A stretch of 64,000 nt of DNA from assembly GCA_012845835.1 (NCBI GenBank), contig JABAKD010000023.1, positions 4,792,727 through 4,856,726 on the forward strand, given 5' to 3'. The translations under genes and the position numbers were made by a program. The notes beneath the pieces were generated by a model. The model ran no database searches and was not told the DNA's origin. It saw only the letters and a program-made list of their open reading frames with translations. Source of the DNA: Undaria pinnatifida. Its lineage: Eukaryota > Sar > Phaeophyceae > Laminariales > Alariaceae. Below, one piece after another: positions 32,265-44,100 of the stretch. Within the stretch, counting starts at the first letter, position 1. Each line of letters starts with the position of its first letter.

Positions 32265-32557
32265 GACGCGTGCTACGGTATAGAGGTATTAAGGTATACC
32301 GTTTTTTGGCTGAAATGTACGGGGCTCCTTAACCACTAAACCGTCGGAAATGCCGCGTGCTACGGTATAGAGGTATTAAGGTATACCGTTTTTTGGCGAA
32401 AATGGTTTCTACATGACGGGGCTTCTTAACCCCTAAACCATCAGAAATAGGTAGAATTTTTCCATGGTTATTGTCGTGTACCTCCTAGGCCATTGGGTTT
32501 TTCATCCGGACCGGGCGCTGTGGCAGCTTTATTTTTCCCCGAAAATCTGTTTTTGGG
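32265..32557 (+). mobile_element. Family C element, copy 3, with duplicated left end, fused to a family B end
   Basis: Left end 'gacgcgtgctacggtataga' at 32265 and again at about 32355 (after 'cggaaatgcc'), as in copy 1 at 25334. The interior ends at 'tctgtttttgggag', where a family B leader (gggagtcgccggcctatacc) takes over. No right TIR, so it was truncated by or recombined with B. Confidence 0.7.
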
Positions 32558-32740
32558 AGAGGGAGTCGCCGGCCTATACCCTCAACGAAGACACACACCC
32601 AGTAATACGCGCGATCGGAGTAGCACACAACACGGCTTGCAAAGATGATGAGTTTTTCGCTTGAAAATCTTCGATATCACAGCTGGAGTGTATTTTTATT
32701 CTCATTTATGATTGTAAACTAATAAGCCTAACCCTGCCAC
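32558..32740 (+). repeat. Family B right end, copy 3 (partial)
   Basis: Leader plus 'cgcgatcggagtagcacaca', 'cggcttgcaaagatgatgag' and 'cagctggagtgtatttttat'. The start-codon frame is disturbed here by an extra 'atg' and other changes. Confidence 0.75.
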
Positions 32741-32743
32741 AAA

Positions 32744-32880
32744 CAGCTTGCAAACATGAGTTTCGACAAAATCTTCGATCTCACAGCTGGAGTGTATTTT
32801 GTTTGTATTCATTGTAAACTAACCCTAGACACTCCAGCTGTGAGATCGAAGATTTTGTCGAAACTCATCTTTGCAAGCTG
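32744..32880. repeat. 50-bp-arm inverted repeat made of two family B ends
   Basis: Arms 32744-32793 and 32831-32880 are reverse complements except for one base (aaacatg versus aaagatg). The spacer is 37 bp. Each arm carries the B start-codon motif (atgagtttcgacaaaatctt). On the minus strand the second arm continues into a longer B copy. Confidence 0.9.
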
Positions 32881-33395
32881 TGTGTGATACTCCGATCGCG
32901 CGTAATACGGATTGTGTGTCCTCATTAAGGATATAGGTCGGCGACTCCCCTTGCAACTACAGTGTAGCTATCAGGGTCAACAGGGTGATGTTAGGCGGTC
33001 TGTGCGCGGAAACTATAACACCCGTTTCTGAGGGGGACAAAATCTGACAGCTGTGCAGACATGTAGGGGCTTATTGTACGCGTAGTGCTAGGTCTATGCA
33101 GTTGCGCGGATGGTGGGGAAGGAGGGGGCGTTGAGGGGGGGAAGGGGGGGGGCGTCGGGGGGGAGGGGGGGGTGAATTAAAGGTAGGTCATGGATGGCTA
33201 GAAAGATGATGACGCGATATCAATTGAGTAGAAGTGTTTAATACTCTGGCCGATTTTTATTCTGGGTGGGTCGTTTGAACAAGAGGGAATGGGAAAAAAA
33301 AGAATGAGAGAGGGAAGGGGGGGGACAGGGGACGGGGGGGGGGGGGGGCGGAAATGAATTGAAGCTACTGTAATAGAGTGTCAGTATAGCTGGCA
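32881..33395 (-). repeat. Family B copy 4 (long, minus strand)
   Basis: Reverse-complement match to B: 'ggtcggcgactccccttgca' (32937), 'gggggacaaaatctgacagc' (33034), then G-runs (33120-33175, 33315-33350; C-runs in element sense) with 'gtgctaggtctatgca' and 'agaagtgtttaatactctgg'. This matches the left module of 8.7-9.1 kb. Confidence 0.75.
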
Positions 33396-33925
33396 AGAGA
33401 TTCGGTAAGATCGCCCGCAGAGTCATGGTCTGTTGGCCACTAGAAGAATCTCATACTTAAACGGAATATTCTTAGTGGAGAACATAACCCGTTGAATCTA
33501 GCTAGCTAATACCACAAAAGCGTTCTCGGTAATGGAACGTTCCTCCTCCGGACAAGATAGGTAGAAGCAAGCGCGTTAAGCGCTCATGGGAATATAGAAC
33601 ACCTAGGAGAACGTTCCGTGTACGTTCCATACGTAAAGGTGCAGAAGAGACCACAGCAGCAATGCTGGAGGGTGAAGCGAACTCTGTGAGCCTCACCCCA
33701 CCCCCATGCTCTCACTCCTTCTCCTTTCCTGTCTCCTCGAGCTTCCCATAGCTCATCGCCAATAATAATAAGAAATCGACAAAGAAGAACTGGTGCTGTC
33801 TCCAAGCGAAGCTGATACCCCTACGTCCTTTCCCTCTCACCTCCCGGCACCACGACTCCTTCACACTACGGCATGGATGCCTAGAACGACAATGAGGTGC
33901 TATCAGCTGGCTGGTCGTGTTTGCT
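33396..33925. other. Unassigned sequence
   Basis: Short overlapping frames, none recognised. A local inverted step (gaacgttcc near 33536, ggaacgt near 33624) is visible but not extended. Confidence 0.35.
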
Positions 33926-33929
33926 ACTG

Positions 33930-34080
33930 TGGCAGAATTTTTAATTTAGGTGGGGCGTTTGAACAAGAGGGATCGGGGCAGGCGGGGGGCGGGGGGCGGG
34001 CGGGACACTTCAATATGTGTGCGGAAACTATACATCCTTGAAGGGGACAAATCTGACGGTTGTAGCAAAAATACGTGCCT
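33930..34080 (-). repeat. Family B fragment
   Basis: Shares 'gaatttttaatttaggtggg' and 'cgtttgaacaagaggga' with 33255-33285, then a G-rich run and 'tatgtgtgcggaaactatac', 'ggggacaaatctgacggttg' (the 60-bp B module in reverse). Confidence 0.6.
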
Positions 34081-34664
34081 TTATATCACCTGCCTGGTAT
34101 TGCTTATTATAGCAGATTTGAGGTTATAGCTTCATAATTTGTTATTGTACATCACAGACTACGCAATTCATACCTCCACCAGAAACATAAAATATTGAAA
34201 TCGGGAGTCAGCCTACGATGTGCCAGGTCCATACTGACTGGTGCATACTTCTCACTAATCGCGCCTGGAAAAACCGACTATACCGCTTGCCACCCAAGAC
34301 TACCACGTATATATTGCACGTAGTATCTATCACTACGCATACGCACGACAGACGCAAGTCAATTGGAAAAAAAAAATAGGAAAAGGAACGAAGATAAAGG
34401 AAAGAAAAGACTAGAAAGCGAAAAACGACAAAAAGAAAGGCAAGAAAAGAAAAGACAAGAAGAGCAAGAAAAGACATGACAAGAGGAGGAAGCAATGATG
34501 GGGAAACCCATGCTCGGGGTCGGCTTGCTCGCGTGGCCCACCTCACGCGGGGGCCTTGGTTGCGCGGTGGCAGCGGATAAAAGAGAAGTCCCAGATGTTG
34601 ATCATTATGTAGAAGAATCATATTATATTATTGTCGGCGTAGATCCGAGTATATATATTAACCA

Positions 34665-35010
34665 GGCCCCCACGTCCTTCAAAACTCCGCCCCACCCCCC
34701 TCACCGGTTATTCGACTTACAAGATTCACTTGATAAAAGGATACATTTCCCTTCACAGCTGTCAGATTTTGTCCCCCTCAGAATCGGGTTTTATAGTTTC
34801 CGCGCACAGACTGACTAAAATCATCCTGTTGACCCTGATAGCTACACTGTAGTTGTAAGGGGAGTCGCCGACCTATATCCTTCATGAGGACACACAACTC
34901 GTAATAATGCGCGCGATCGGAGTATCACACACAGCTTGCAAAGATGAGTTTCGACGAAATCTTCGATCTCACAGCTAGCTGGAGTGTATTTTCATTTTTT
35001 ATAGTATATA
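34665..35010 (+). repeat. Family B copy 5 (right part), inside family A
   Basis: From 'ggcccccacgtccttcaaaa' to 'cagctggagtgtattttcat', collinear with 1030-1350. The ATG at 34944 opens MSFDEIFDLTAS; a 4-bp 'tagc' duplication alters the frame after Ala. Confidence 0.85.
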
Positions 35011-35093
35011 TTATCACAATCAAGACATGGGATGAGTCAAGATCGCAAATAGGGGGCAAACACTGGACCAAAAACAAGATTGATATAAAGGGA

Positions 35094-35339
35094 GTCGTTC
35101 GACGGCAGCCCCCCCAACTTTTCTTCAACAAAATCGCCGGCTTTGAAACCAGCTCCCGGCCGTATCTCCTGAAATACGGTGCCCGTTGCCGCCCCGATGC
35201 CATCATTTGATAGACCTTTGCACGCGAAAAAATGTTTGAGAATATGTTTTTCATAGCATCCTTCCTCGTGCCTCGCAGCCGTGAAAACATTCGTTGAGCA
35301 AAATAGCAAGTTTTCGGGGGGGCTATCGTAGAATCAGTC
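35094..35339 (-). mobile_element. Family D element, copy 3
   Basis: Left 'gtcgttcgacggcagccccc', right 'gggggggctatcgtagaatc'. The interior matches copy 2 ('aaatcgccggctttgaaacc', 'cgtatctcctgaaatac', 'tttgcacgcgaaaa'). It sits inside family A. Confidence 0.8.
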
Positions 35340-38300
35340 AAGGGCGTACCCCATCGGAATCAACCCAGAGCTAAACATACCGTAGAAGGCATGTTTCCAG
35401 CGGGGTGGTTGACATTCTGACAACACACCACCATCCAACAGAAAACACTCACTTTCAAATACCAAATATCCTATATCGCTCGTACATACATACGTGAATC
35501 ATGAATGTTGTCTCCGTAGATTACAAAACTGTACGGCTCATCGGGCAGGCTGCACGTACTAGATATTTTAGCAAGGAACAAAAAAGAGAAAAAAAATTTC
35601 ATACTAGCAGACCCTTGGAACTGACTAAACACGGCAGTGGGCTCATAGAGAGTATCACCAAGTGTCGTCATCAATGGCTCTGGGGAGAGAAAACAACAAA
35701 GCGAAGAAGTCAGGGCGGTCTCACGCTATCTTGGGACGGCCATTGGAAGGCGCACAAAGTTCAAGATGATGATGGCCAGACCCAGATCTCAGTCTCTTGC
35801 GCAGGACGCCTCCCCTTCCCCCGCTCCCCCCCTCCCCCCTCCCCCTCCCCCTCCCTTCCTCTCCCCTCCCCCCGGCCGCTTAAGAGATACCGACGGTGGA
35901 TGGCGCTGCCGCAGCCTTTGCGCGTCACCCTGCAGCTTTGCGTCTCTCCGTTTCATGCCAATTCCGCATGAACAACTCGGCTCCCCCCTCTACTCGGCGA
36001 AACCATATGCCGGCTGTCTGAGCAGCCTTTCGCCACCCTTCGAATTTCATTCCAAAGACCGACATATCCTCCTTCAGATGAGCCAGCCAGTCTTTCTCTT
36101 GCCCCCCTGAGTAGCCCTTACCCCCAACAAGCTCCCCAAACATCACCCTCTGTGGCAGGCGCTCCTCCCCTATTCGTGCTACGAATCCCGCAAACAATAT
36201 CCTCCGTTTGCGCACTATCGCCTCTATGCTCTCGGAAGCTGTCTTGGCAAGCGCGTCGGCGTACGATAGGATGTGGTCGTCGCGCTTCCGTTTCCGCCAT
36301 CCAAGGCATCGGAGAAGCATAGAGCGGTGAACCCGTCGTAGCCTGTCATAGTCAGGCTTCTTCGGGCTCCACGTCATGCAACCATAAGGTAAGCGTCTCG
36401 ACCACCTCGGCTTTCAGCAACCGCACCTTCAACCGTAAGCGCACACCCGGGCGATCATAGATTTTCATCTTGTTCCGCTGGAAGCACGCCCAGGCCCTCT
36501 GAAGGCGCCGCGTTATTTCAATGCTAAGGTCTCCGCCTGCTGTGATAGCCCCGCCCAAGTACACAAACTCGATTGTTTGTTTGTATACCTGGCCGGTTGC
36601 ATTGATTGTGAAGGACACCCTCCCCGCGCCTTTTTTGCAGGCACATTATCTCGGTTTTCGCCTCGGAGACCATAAGCCCGAACGACGAGCACGCAATCAC
36701 GATCACCGTCATCATCCTCTCTAGCCCTTCTGATGATCGCGATACCATGCCCGCATCGTCCGCGTACAGCATACCCTACACTCTCTGCACCCCCTCCCCC
36801 TCCTTCCCCCTCCGCCCGTCGACTTTACCTGTGCGTGAAGTGCCCTTCTTCTCCCCTTCCTCCTTCTTTCGTTGGGGCTTCACCATGTTGTCCGTGATGA
36901 CTGCATCAGCGACGAAGCGTTTCTCGGCCACACGCAGTACCGCCGTGAAAAACATGTTGAACAGCAGTGGCGCGAGCACGCATCCTTGCCTGAGACCTTG
37001 CCCCACGTCGAACTTTTCCGAGCACTCTCCATCATCCAGCCGCACGCATGCTTGCATGCCGTCGTGGAATTAGCGGATGACGGCGAGCATTCTCGGTAGC
37101 ACGCCGAAACGAGCAAGGACATCACACAGACGGGTTCGGTCGACGGAGTCATATGTATTGGTGAAGTCGATAAAGCCCAAGTACAACGGCGTGTCCATCT
37201 TCCGTGCCAGTTCCTGCAGTCGTCGTACTACGAACATCATGTCAACCGTCGAGCGTTGGAGTCTGAATCCACACTGTTCCTCCAGAAGAATATTCTCGCG
37301 TTCGCAATAATCACTCAGGCAACCCGCGATGACTCTGAGGAGTGAGTTTTCGGCGTGAGCCACGAGGGAGATGCCACGATAATTGTCACACTCAGTCCGA
37401 TCTTTTCTCTTGCGAAGCACCTTAATCGTTGCATCTTTCCGTTGTTGCGGCACGCCACCTTCCCTCCACACAGCGACGATGATATCGTGGAACTTTCCGA
37501 GAGTTTTCGATTCTCCTTCGTCGGCCAAAACCTTCAAGAGCTCGGCCGGGAGACCACCGGGCCCTACCGCCTTTCGGTTCGCCAACGCACGGATCGCCCC
37601 CTCTTCTTTGTACGTAGACGGCACATCGTCCCGTGGTCTGCACGGAGGCCACTGCTTAAGCTCGTCCACAATGCTCGGGTCAACGGTCGGCGACTTGGTG
37701 TCAAGCAGTATATAAAATCACATCACCCACCACTCGCGGATGAGGGCATCATCTCGCAGCAGTCGACCTCCCTCGTCCTTGATGTACTGCGAGTTAAACG
37801 TCATTTTCCCTTACACATCCATCCCCTTGAGATGTTTGAAGAAGCCAAATTGATCACCTTCTCGAATACGCCGTTCGAGTTGGCTAGCGTAAGCGTCGAA
37901 CAACCTCTGTACAGCTTCCGCCCGCGTGCGCTTCAGCTGTTTGGTGGTCGCCTTCAAGGCTCGCCGTAGACCACGATCGTTTGGAGCAGAACGGACCCGT
38001 TTCGTCGCGTCTTCCCTATCCTGCCATCGTGTGTTCAACTCCGCTTTCGTCTCCTCGGTCGCACACCAGCCCCTCGGTACATGTTTGCGCCCAATGGGGG
38101 TCGCTATGTCGGCCGCATTCGACAGTAGCGTCTCGGTCAGTAATGAGGTCATGTCATCAACGCGTCCGGCACTAGTACCGGGTATCGGGGAGGCAAGCTT
38201 GGCTGCTATCGCGTTTTGGAAATTCATTCGGGGTTGCGGGTCCGCAATCGATCTTGGTAGATCAATAGCTCGCCGGGTTTAGGTGACTCTCTACGGGCGA

Positions 38301-39665
38301 TTTGGTGCGATGCGGCCTAGAAGGCGAATATTTTTGATTACGAGGTTGTGGTCCGACTCAGCGTTCTCCCTGGGTAGGGTCCGCGCAGTGAAATTACGTG
38401 CCTATCGTCTATCGGTTTTGCCGTGTCAGTATGTCGTCAAGCCTGTACTGGGCCTTTCCTCGGTTAAGACTCTGACACCTGTACGATATACCACGAGCAG
38501 GTGTAGCATAGTACGAGTTGAGGAGGGCGAGTTTGTGATCAGTTGCGTGAATCAATGGTCGCTCTCCGTTGTCGTTCAGCTCGTGACGTCCATATGCACC
38601 CAATACCTTGCTATCGGTCCACCCGATCCCCCTCATGCCTGTACGAGCATTTGCGTCTATCAGGGCAAGGAGGTGGTCCGTACTGGGTACCCCCTTGATC
38701 ACCTCGTCAAGTGAACCCCAAAAGTAATCATTTTCGATGGTGCTCTTGTCGAGAGTGGGAAAATAGCCTACAATGAAAGACACACCGTTAAATTTCCATT
38801 TAACTTGGATGCGAACCTTCATCAATCTAGCACTGATGCACTCAACCGCGACGTCGCCCTTATCCATCCCTGCCACGATAGGCTCTCTATCAGCTAGGCC
38901 TACCTAGTGGTTCCCCTTCTTTTCGTGCTTTCCTCCGCCTGCTCCTGAGCAAATACAACATGCCTCGCCGCCGTAAAAGCACTTTGTCCATTGCGTCTCA
39001 CCTCCTGTAAGCCTATGATATCACAACCTGCGTCCTCGCACGTTTTCAGATTCACCTCGGCGTGGCCAGTGCCGTTCGTGCCCTTGAAAGCAAGTGTGCG
39101 AACGTTGTACGTGCATACGACGAGTTCCCCTGCTCTCGACGTAGCCCTTGCAGCTGCGCGAATTTTCTGAGCAGCGCTTTGAATCCTCCTCCCTTCCACC
39201 CTCCGTTTTTCCCAGAAAGAGTGTTTCCCCTCTCCGTCTCCCTTCGCACTGCCCGGTTCTTGCCCAAGTGCCAACGTGAAGGGGGCAGCAGTCCCGACAC
39301 GCTACGTCCATCTCCTTCCCGACTTTGGCGCTTACTCACGTGGGTTCGATCCTCTCTTCTCTGCCCGATACGAACCCCACGCTTTCCGCGGCGGTGATGG
39401 GACATTGCGTCTGCAGGCAAGGCTGCTGCGTTACATTCCGCGAGGAACGTTTTTGTCTTGTCGCTGGCTGTCACCGCCGGCCCGGCCATACCTGAGCGCT
39501 AGTTTAGCGCACGAGTATGGTCGACGCCACATCCCCCCTCAGGGGCTCTGGCACGTTTTGGGGAAGCCTCGGGCCCGAGCATCACCCCGGCCGGGAAGCA
39601 GCCGAGGGAGGATCTACATTTCATCGACGTACATACATGTTTCGTATGCCATCTTTGTGCTATTG

Positions 39666-40844
39666 TAAGCCGACGCGCTTGCCAAGGCAGCTTCCGAGAG
39701 CATAGAGGCAATAGTGCGCAAACGGAGTATATTGTTTGCGGGATTCGTAGCACAAATGGGGGAGGAGCATCTGCCATAGAGGGTGATGTTTGGGGAGCTT
39801 GTTGGGGGTAAGGGCTTCTCAGGGGGGCAAGAGAAGGACTGGCTGGCTCATCTGTCGGAGGATATGTCGGTCTTTGAAAGGAAATTCGAAGGGTGGAGAA
39901 CGGCTGCTCAGACAGCCGGCAGATGGTTTCGACGAGTAGAGGAGGGAGCCGAGTTGTTCATGCGGAATTGGCAGAAGACAGAGCGACGCAAAGCTGCAAA
40001 GCGACGCCAAAAGGTTGCGGCAGCGCCATCCACCGTCGGTATCTCTAAGCGACCGGGGAAAGGGGCGAGAGCGAGAGGGGGGGAGGGGGGTGGGGAGGGG
40101 GGAAGGGAGAGGCGGGGGAAGGGGGGGCGTCCTGCGCAAGAGACTGAAGTTTGGGTCTGACCATCATCATCTTCAACTTTGTGCGCCTTCCAATGGCCGT
40201 CACAAGATAGCGTAAGACCGCCCCGATTTCTTCGCTTTGTTATTTCCTCTCCCCAGTGCCATTGATGGCACTTGGTGATACCCTCTATGAGCCCACTGCC
40301 GTGTTTAGTCAGTTCCTCGGGTCTGCTAGTATGACATTTTTTTTCTCTTTTCCAAACCTTGCTTCCTTATTTTGTCTTGTCTTTTCTTGCTTTTCTTGTC
40401 TTTTCTTTCATTTCCTTTCCTTTTGGCGTTTTTCGCTTTCTTGTCTATTATTTCCTTTATCTTTTTTCTTTTCTTTGTTTCTTTTTTTTCAATTGACTTG
40501 CGACTGTAGTGCGTATGCGTAGTGATAGGTACTACGTGCAATATATACGTGGTAGTCTTTCTTGGGTGGCAAGCGATATAATCGGTTTTTCCAAGTGCGA
40601 GTAGTGAGACGTATGCACCAGTATGGACCTGGCACATCATAGGTTGACTCCCGATTTCACTTTTTATATGTTTCTGGTGGAGGCATGAATTGCGTCAGCT
40701 GTGATATATGCGTGCACCACCTTTGGTTTGGTTGTGTTTTTTCCCTGGGGCATTCCTCAGCTCCAGAGTGACTGGAGCCTGTCCTGTGACCACGGACGTG
40801 ATTACGCGAGTTAATGTGAGAACAACAACAACAACAACAACAAC
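39666..40844 (+). mobile_element. RTE-like LINE copy 3, 5'-truncated
   Basis: Begins in the C-terminal coding region (ADALAKAASESIEAIVRKR) and carries an open frame 39783-40160: GELVGGKGFSGGQEKDWLAH, GRWFRRVEEGAELFMRNW, and a Gly/Arg-rich tail (ARARGGEGGGEGGRERRGKG) ending QETEVWV. The complete 3' untranslated region follows: a conserved block, pyrimidine tract (40325-40497), second conserved block and (AAC)n tail (40821-40844). 5' truncation and a simple tail are typical of target-primed reverse transcription. This copy gives the clearest 3' end of the family. Confidence 0.88.
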
Positions 40845-40849
40845 ATCAA

Positions 40850-41295
40850 CGCCCTTCGACTTGGCTAACGTAATCTTCGAAGAAGCTCTGTATAGCTTCC
40901 GTCCTCGTGCGCTCCAGCTGTTTAAAAAAAAACTTCGGTGGTCGCCTTCAAGGCTCGCCGCAGACCACGATCGTTTGGAGCAGAACCGACCCGTTTCCTC
41001 GTGTCTTCCCAATCCTGCCATCGTGCGTTCAACTCCACTTCCGTCATCTCGGTCGCACACCAGCCCCTCGGTACTTGTTTGCGCCGAATAGGGGGCGCTA
41101 TGTCGGCCGCATTCGACAGTAGTAGCGTCTCGGTTACTACTGAGGTCATGTTATCAGCGGTTCCAGCACCGGGTATCGTGGAGGTAAGCTTGGCTGCTAT
41201 CGCTTCTTGGAAATTCATCATGAGATCCGGGCCCGCCATTAATCTTGGTAGACCAATAGCTCGCCGATTTTTGATCACTCTCCTTGGATATTTCG
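40850..41295 (-). pseudogene. RTE-like LINE copy 4, internal fragment
   Basis: Minus-strand match to 22853-23285 of copy 1: 'RRVIKNRRAIGLPRLMAGPD', 'NFQEAIAAKLTS', 'RRKQVPRGWCATEMTEVELN', 'KRVGSAPNDRGLRRALKATT'. This is the linker between endonuclease and RT. It starts directly after the (AAC)n tail of copy 3 and ends where a copia fossil begins. Confidence 0.85.
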
Positions 41296-41299
41296 CAAA

Positions 41300-44100
41300 A
41301 TCCAAACCGCGCACAACACCGGTCGTTGTCTCTGCTCGCCCGTTACAAAGAGAACATGCGACACTCTACGTACAGCTTTGGTAAAGAGATGCCGCATTTC
41401 ACACTTGCAGTGGCTTGACGTTTATGGTGTAGACGTTGTCGGTGTAGACGTTGTTGATGCAGACATCGTTAGATGCGCTTGGTCTGTTTTCCGTCGCTTG
41501 GGACTCGAGGCTTAACTCTATCTTGGAGTTGGAGAGGTAGATAGAATCCTTTCCCTCAAAACACTGACTGCCGTCATCGGCTCCGCGTCGACTGTTGATT
41601 ATGCAGCCAGTCTCTGCGTCTTGGCCTCGATGTTAGTGGGCTCTTCGTTCAGAATGAAGAGGAAGCCCGAGGTTGGCTTGCGGGCGGGTGTACACGAAGG
41701 CCGGAGATGTCGCCAGTGGCTCTTGGTCGTCCTGTGTTGATTACGCAGATCCTGTCTCGGGTTTTGCCGTTGGTCCAGCTGATGCTCCGGTTATCCAAGT
41801 TGAAGTTGATCCAGTGATCCTGGATGCAGTTGCTCCGATGGGCGATGGTGATCCAGATGACGTCGCTCCGAAGACCCCATGCGAACAGATGCTTTGGAGA
41901 CCCCAGCTCCGGTAATTCCGGTTCCGGTGATTCCAGACGATGCTGATCCGTGAAGTGGATGGTATCTTATTAGACTATGTCGTTTGGGCTTTTTATCACC
42001 CGGTTTTCCTCCTCCGAGATCCGAAACGGGTCTCTCTCGGTTCAGGTGAAATTCACACACGTGGTCGGTGGGGTTGCCCCCGATGCTCCAGTTGCGTGTG
42101 TGTTGTCAAAGGTATCCTCGTCTCTTGGATTGGGTCTTGTACTGGCGGTCCCGCGATGCGGTACATCCGGTGCGGCCCCAGTTGTAGTACAATGTGCGTC
42201 CCCGGGCGTATTAGCAGGTGTAATTCCTGTCACAAAGGACGCTCCAACTTCTTGCGGTAGTGCTCCAGCCCTTGACGACGATTCTCCAATATCTGGTGAT
42301 GATGAAGCTTCTTCTTCTAAGGAGGATGCTCCAGCTCCCGTCGATGACGCTCCGGCTGTTGTCGATAACTTTTTCTTTTCCTAGGTTGTTGTCGTAGTAG
42401 TGTAGCATGACCTGGACAAGCGCACAAAAGCGCTCCGTGTCAGTGACGATGGTTTTTTGGGCGTGATGTCCGAGATTTGCACGTGTTGGCGCTTAGTCTT
42501 CGTGACAGTAGCCTCTTCAGACGTACTGTTTTCGCCTGTTGGTGTGCACTCCTTTTTGGGTCGCATGATTCAGTCCATACCGCGCGGATACCCTCTTTCG
42601 TTGGGGCGTCACCGTCGTGGTGTGCTCCATGGCTGTGCTGGAGGTGGTGCAGACTTCTTGGATCTCTTTGAAGGTGCAATCGCCTCGATCGGCGTCGTTG
42701 CTTGCCTGTGCTGCAGGAACTACAGCAGGCGCTGATGACGCATCAGCCATGTCGCCCAGGGTGCGAACAAATACGTCGTAAGAGCATACACCCTTGTCCT
42801 CTGGGTGTTGTGTGAGCGGAAGCGAAGTGCTGCTGTCGAACTGCAAGTGGGGGTTTCCCGTCTCAAGGATAGTGCTTGCCCCTGAATGCATTGCTTTGAT
42901 GGAGGAGACGACGTGGCGTCCCAGTTCAGGTACGAACGTAGCTGAGATGCGAACAGAAACACGCTTGCCAGCCTGGTCGATGATGTATCCCCAGATGGTA
43001 CCTGTTGCTGTTGCGAATACCTTCTTGTTCCCGTTGGTCATGAAGGTCTTCGAGTCTTTTAGATTATTGTAATCCCTCATGAGCTTCTTGTAATCCCTCA
43101 CGCTTTTCCGCAGTCTCGGAATCAACTCCTCGTCTCTCAGGTGGTCCGACGCGCCGCTGTCCACAAGCATCGTGAACCTATCGCTATTGGGGTAATAACC
43201 CCTGTTGCCGCTGCTGTTGGGGTGAAAACTCCCGGGGTGAAAACCCCTGTTGCCGCTACCAGCTAGCAGCCCTGTGAACGCGAATCCCTCTTCGAAACCA
43301 TCGTCGAAGTTAAGGGGCGGCTTTTCGTCGCCGTTGGGGCGTGTGCTCGCGTCTTGTACAGCAGAGGCAGTGTGAGCGCGTCCACTCTGCGATGGGCGTG
43401 GCGGTCCTCGCTTGTGGCATTCCGTGAATTGTCGTGGTGTTTACCAGTCAGTGCATAGTAGAGCGAATGACCTCGTCCATTACCCTCTTGTACTTGTTCA
43501 TGAGCTCGTGTAGAGCTTGTTGGCCGTTGCCACTCGTCCCAGTTGTGTCTTCATGCTTGGCCACAAGAAATGCTGCCGGTTTGTCGGTGAGTAGGCAGAG
43601 GATAGCGTAAACATCTTCGTTGGCCCTGCCGAACTCTGCAATGGCCTTATCGGAGGCAGCCCGAGCTTCTCCTGACCGTGCAGGTTCTTGCGATGGACGG
43701 GTCTATCCCTTGATCAAGCGCGCGATGTCGCGACGCGTGACCCCCAAGATTACAACCAGCTTCTTGTGCCAATCGCGGAATTCACTAGGCTTGTGTCCGT
43801 CGAATTTTTCAAGGCCTTTGATGGCGTTTGCCAGGTTTCCGCTGTTGTTGTTGGTGAACTCCTCCATGGCGGTAGGATGTACTGGTGGCCGAAAGATCTT
43901 GTATGACACTACAACGGTTGTAGTGGTTGCTGTTGCTGTACCGAGTGCAAGCAGCAAATGTACTGCTGTGACTGTTCGAATTTGTTCTCGATTTAACAGT
44001 CTTTTGGGGTCCTTAGATCTACGATGAGTCTGGCGACCAAAAGTAATTTTCCGTGGGTGACAGCTCTGTTCCTCTTGAAAAACTGAAAAGTACAATGCTC
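41300..44100 (-). mobile_element. Second Ty1/copia fossil (copia-2), gag and protease part
   Basis: On the minus strand, 44095-43703 contains the gag-like 'IKGLEKFDGHKPSEFRDWHK', and 43170-42517 begins with the copia protease signature MLVDSGASDHLRDEELIP followed by an acidic and Thr-rich region. Sequence to 41300 is less clear but consistent with the part before integrase. No RT, RNase H or LTRs are recognised nearby, so it is partial; it is broken in several places. It is not close to copia-1 in sequence. The boundary with LINE copy 4 is abrupt. Confidence 0.65.

Larger units (their letters stand above)
34497..35571 (-). mobile_element. Insertion in the LINE copy 2 polypurine tract: family A copy 2, itself holding B and D
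   Basis: LINE copy 1 is continuous where copy 2 has this extra 1.07 kb (between 'ggaggaagcaa' and 'aaaaagagaaaaaa'). Both outer parts (34497-34530; 35345-35571) match family A at 7448-7958 in reverse, so A inserted in the LINE. B (34665-35010) and D (35094-35339) lie inside A. At the D insertion the A sequence 'tgatataaaggg' / 'gggcgtacccc' is split compared with 7660-7690. Confidence 0.7.
34150..39611 (-). pseudogene. RTE-like LINE copy 2 (nearly full length, interrupted and broken)
   Basis: Minus strand, 122-nt leader before ATG 39489 (MAGPAVTASDKTKTFLAEC). Endonuclease: CTYNVRTLAFKG, DIIGLQEVRRNGQS, LLALIDANARTGMRGIGW, with the stretch near 38.35-38.25 kb decayed. [65 protein letters not shown]-terminus: RRVHRSMLLRCLGWRKRKR, RRILFAGFVARIGEERLPQR, GGAELFMRNWHETERRKAAG. 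Both catalytic Asp of YADD remain. Frame changes lie near 39.2, 38.9, 38.3, 37.7, 37.06, 36.77 and 36.5 kb. The 3' untranslated part is split by an insertion (34497-35571), and the trinucleotide tail is missing at the left limit. Confidence 0.88.

Noticed and set aside
41673-42384. Plus-strand Ala/Asp/Pro-rich acidic ORFs (80 and 135 codons)
   Set aside because: They lie antisense to the copia-2 fossil, and 'gatgctcc' steps explain the composition. No independent support for a gene.
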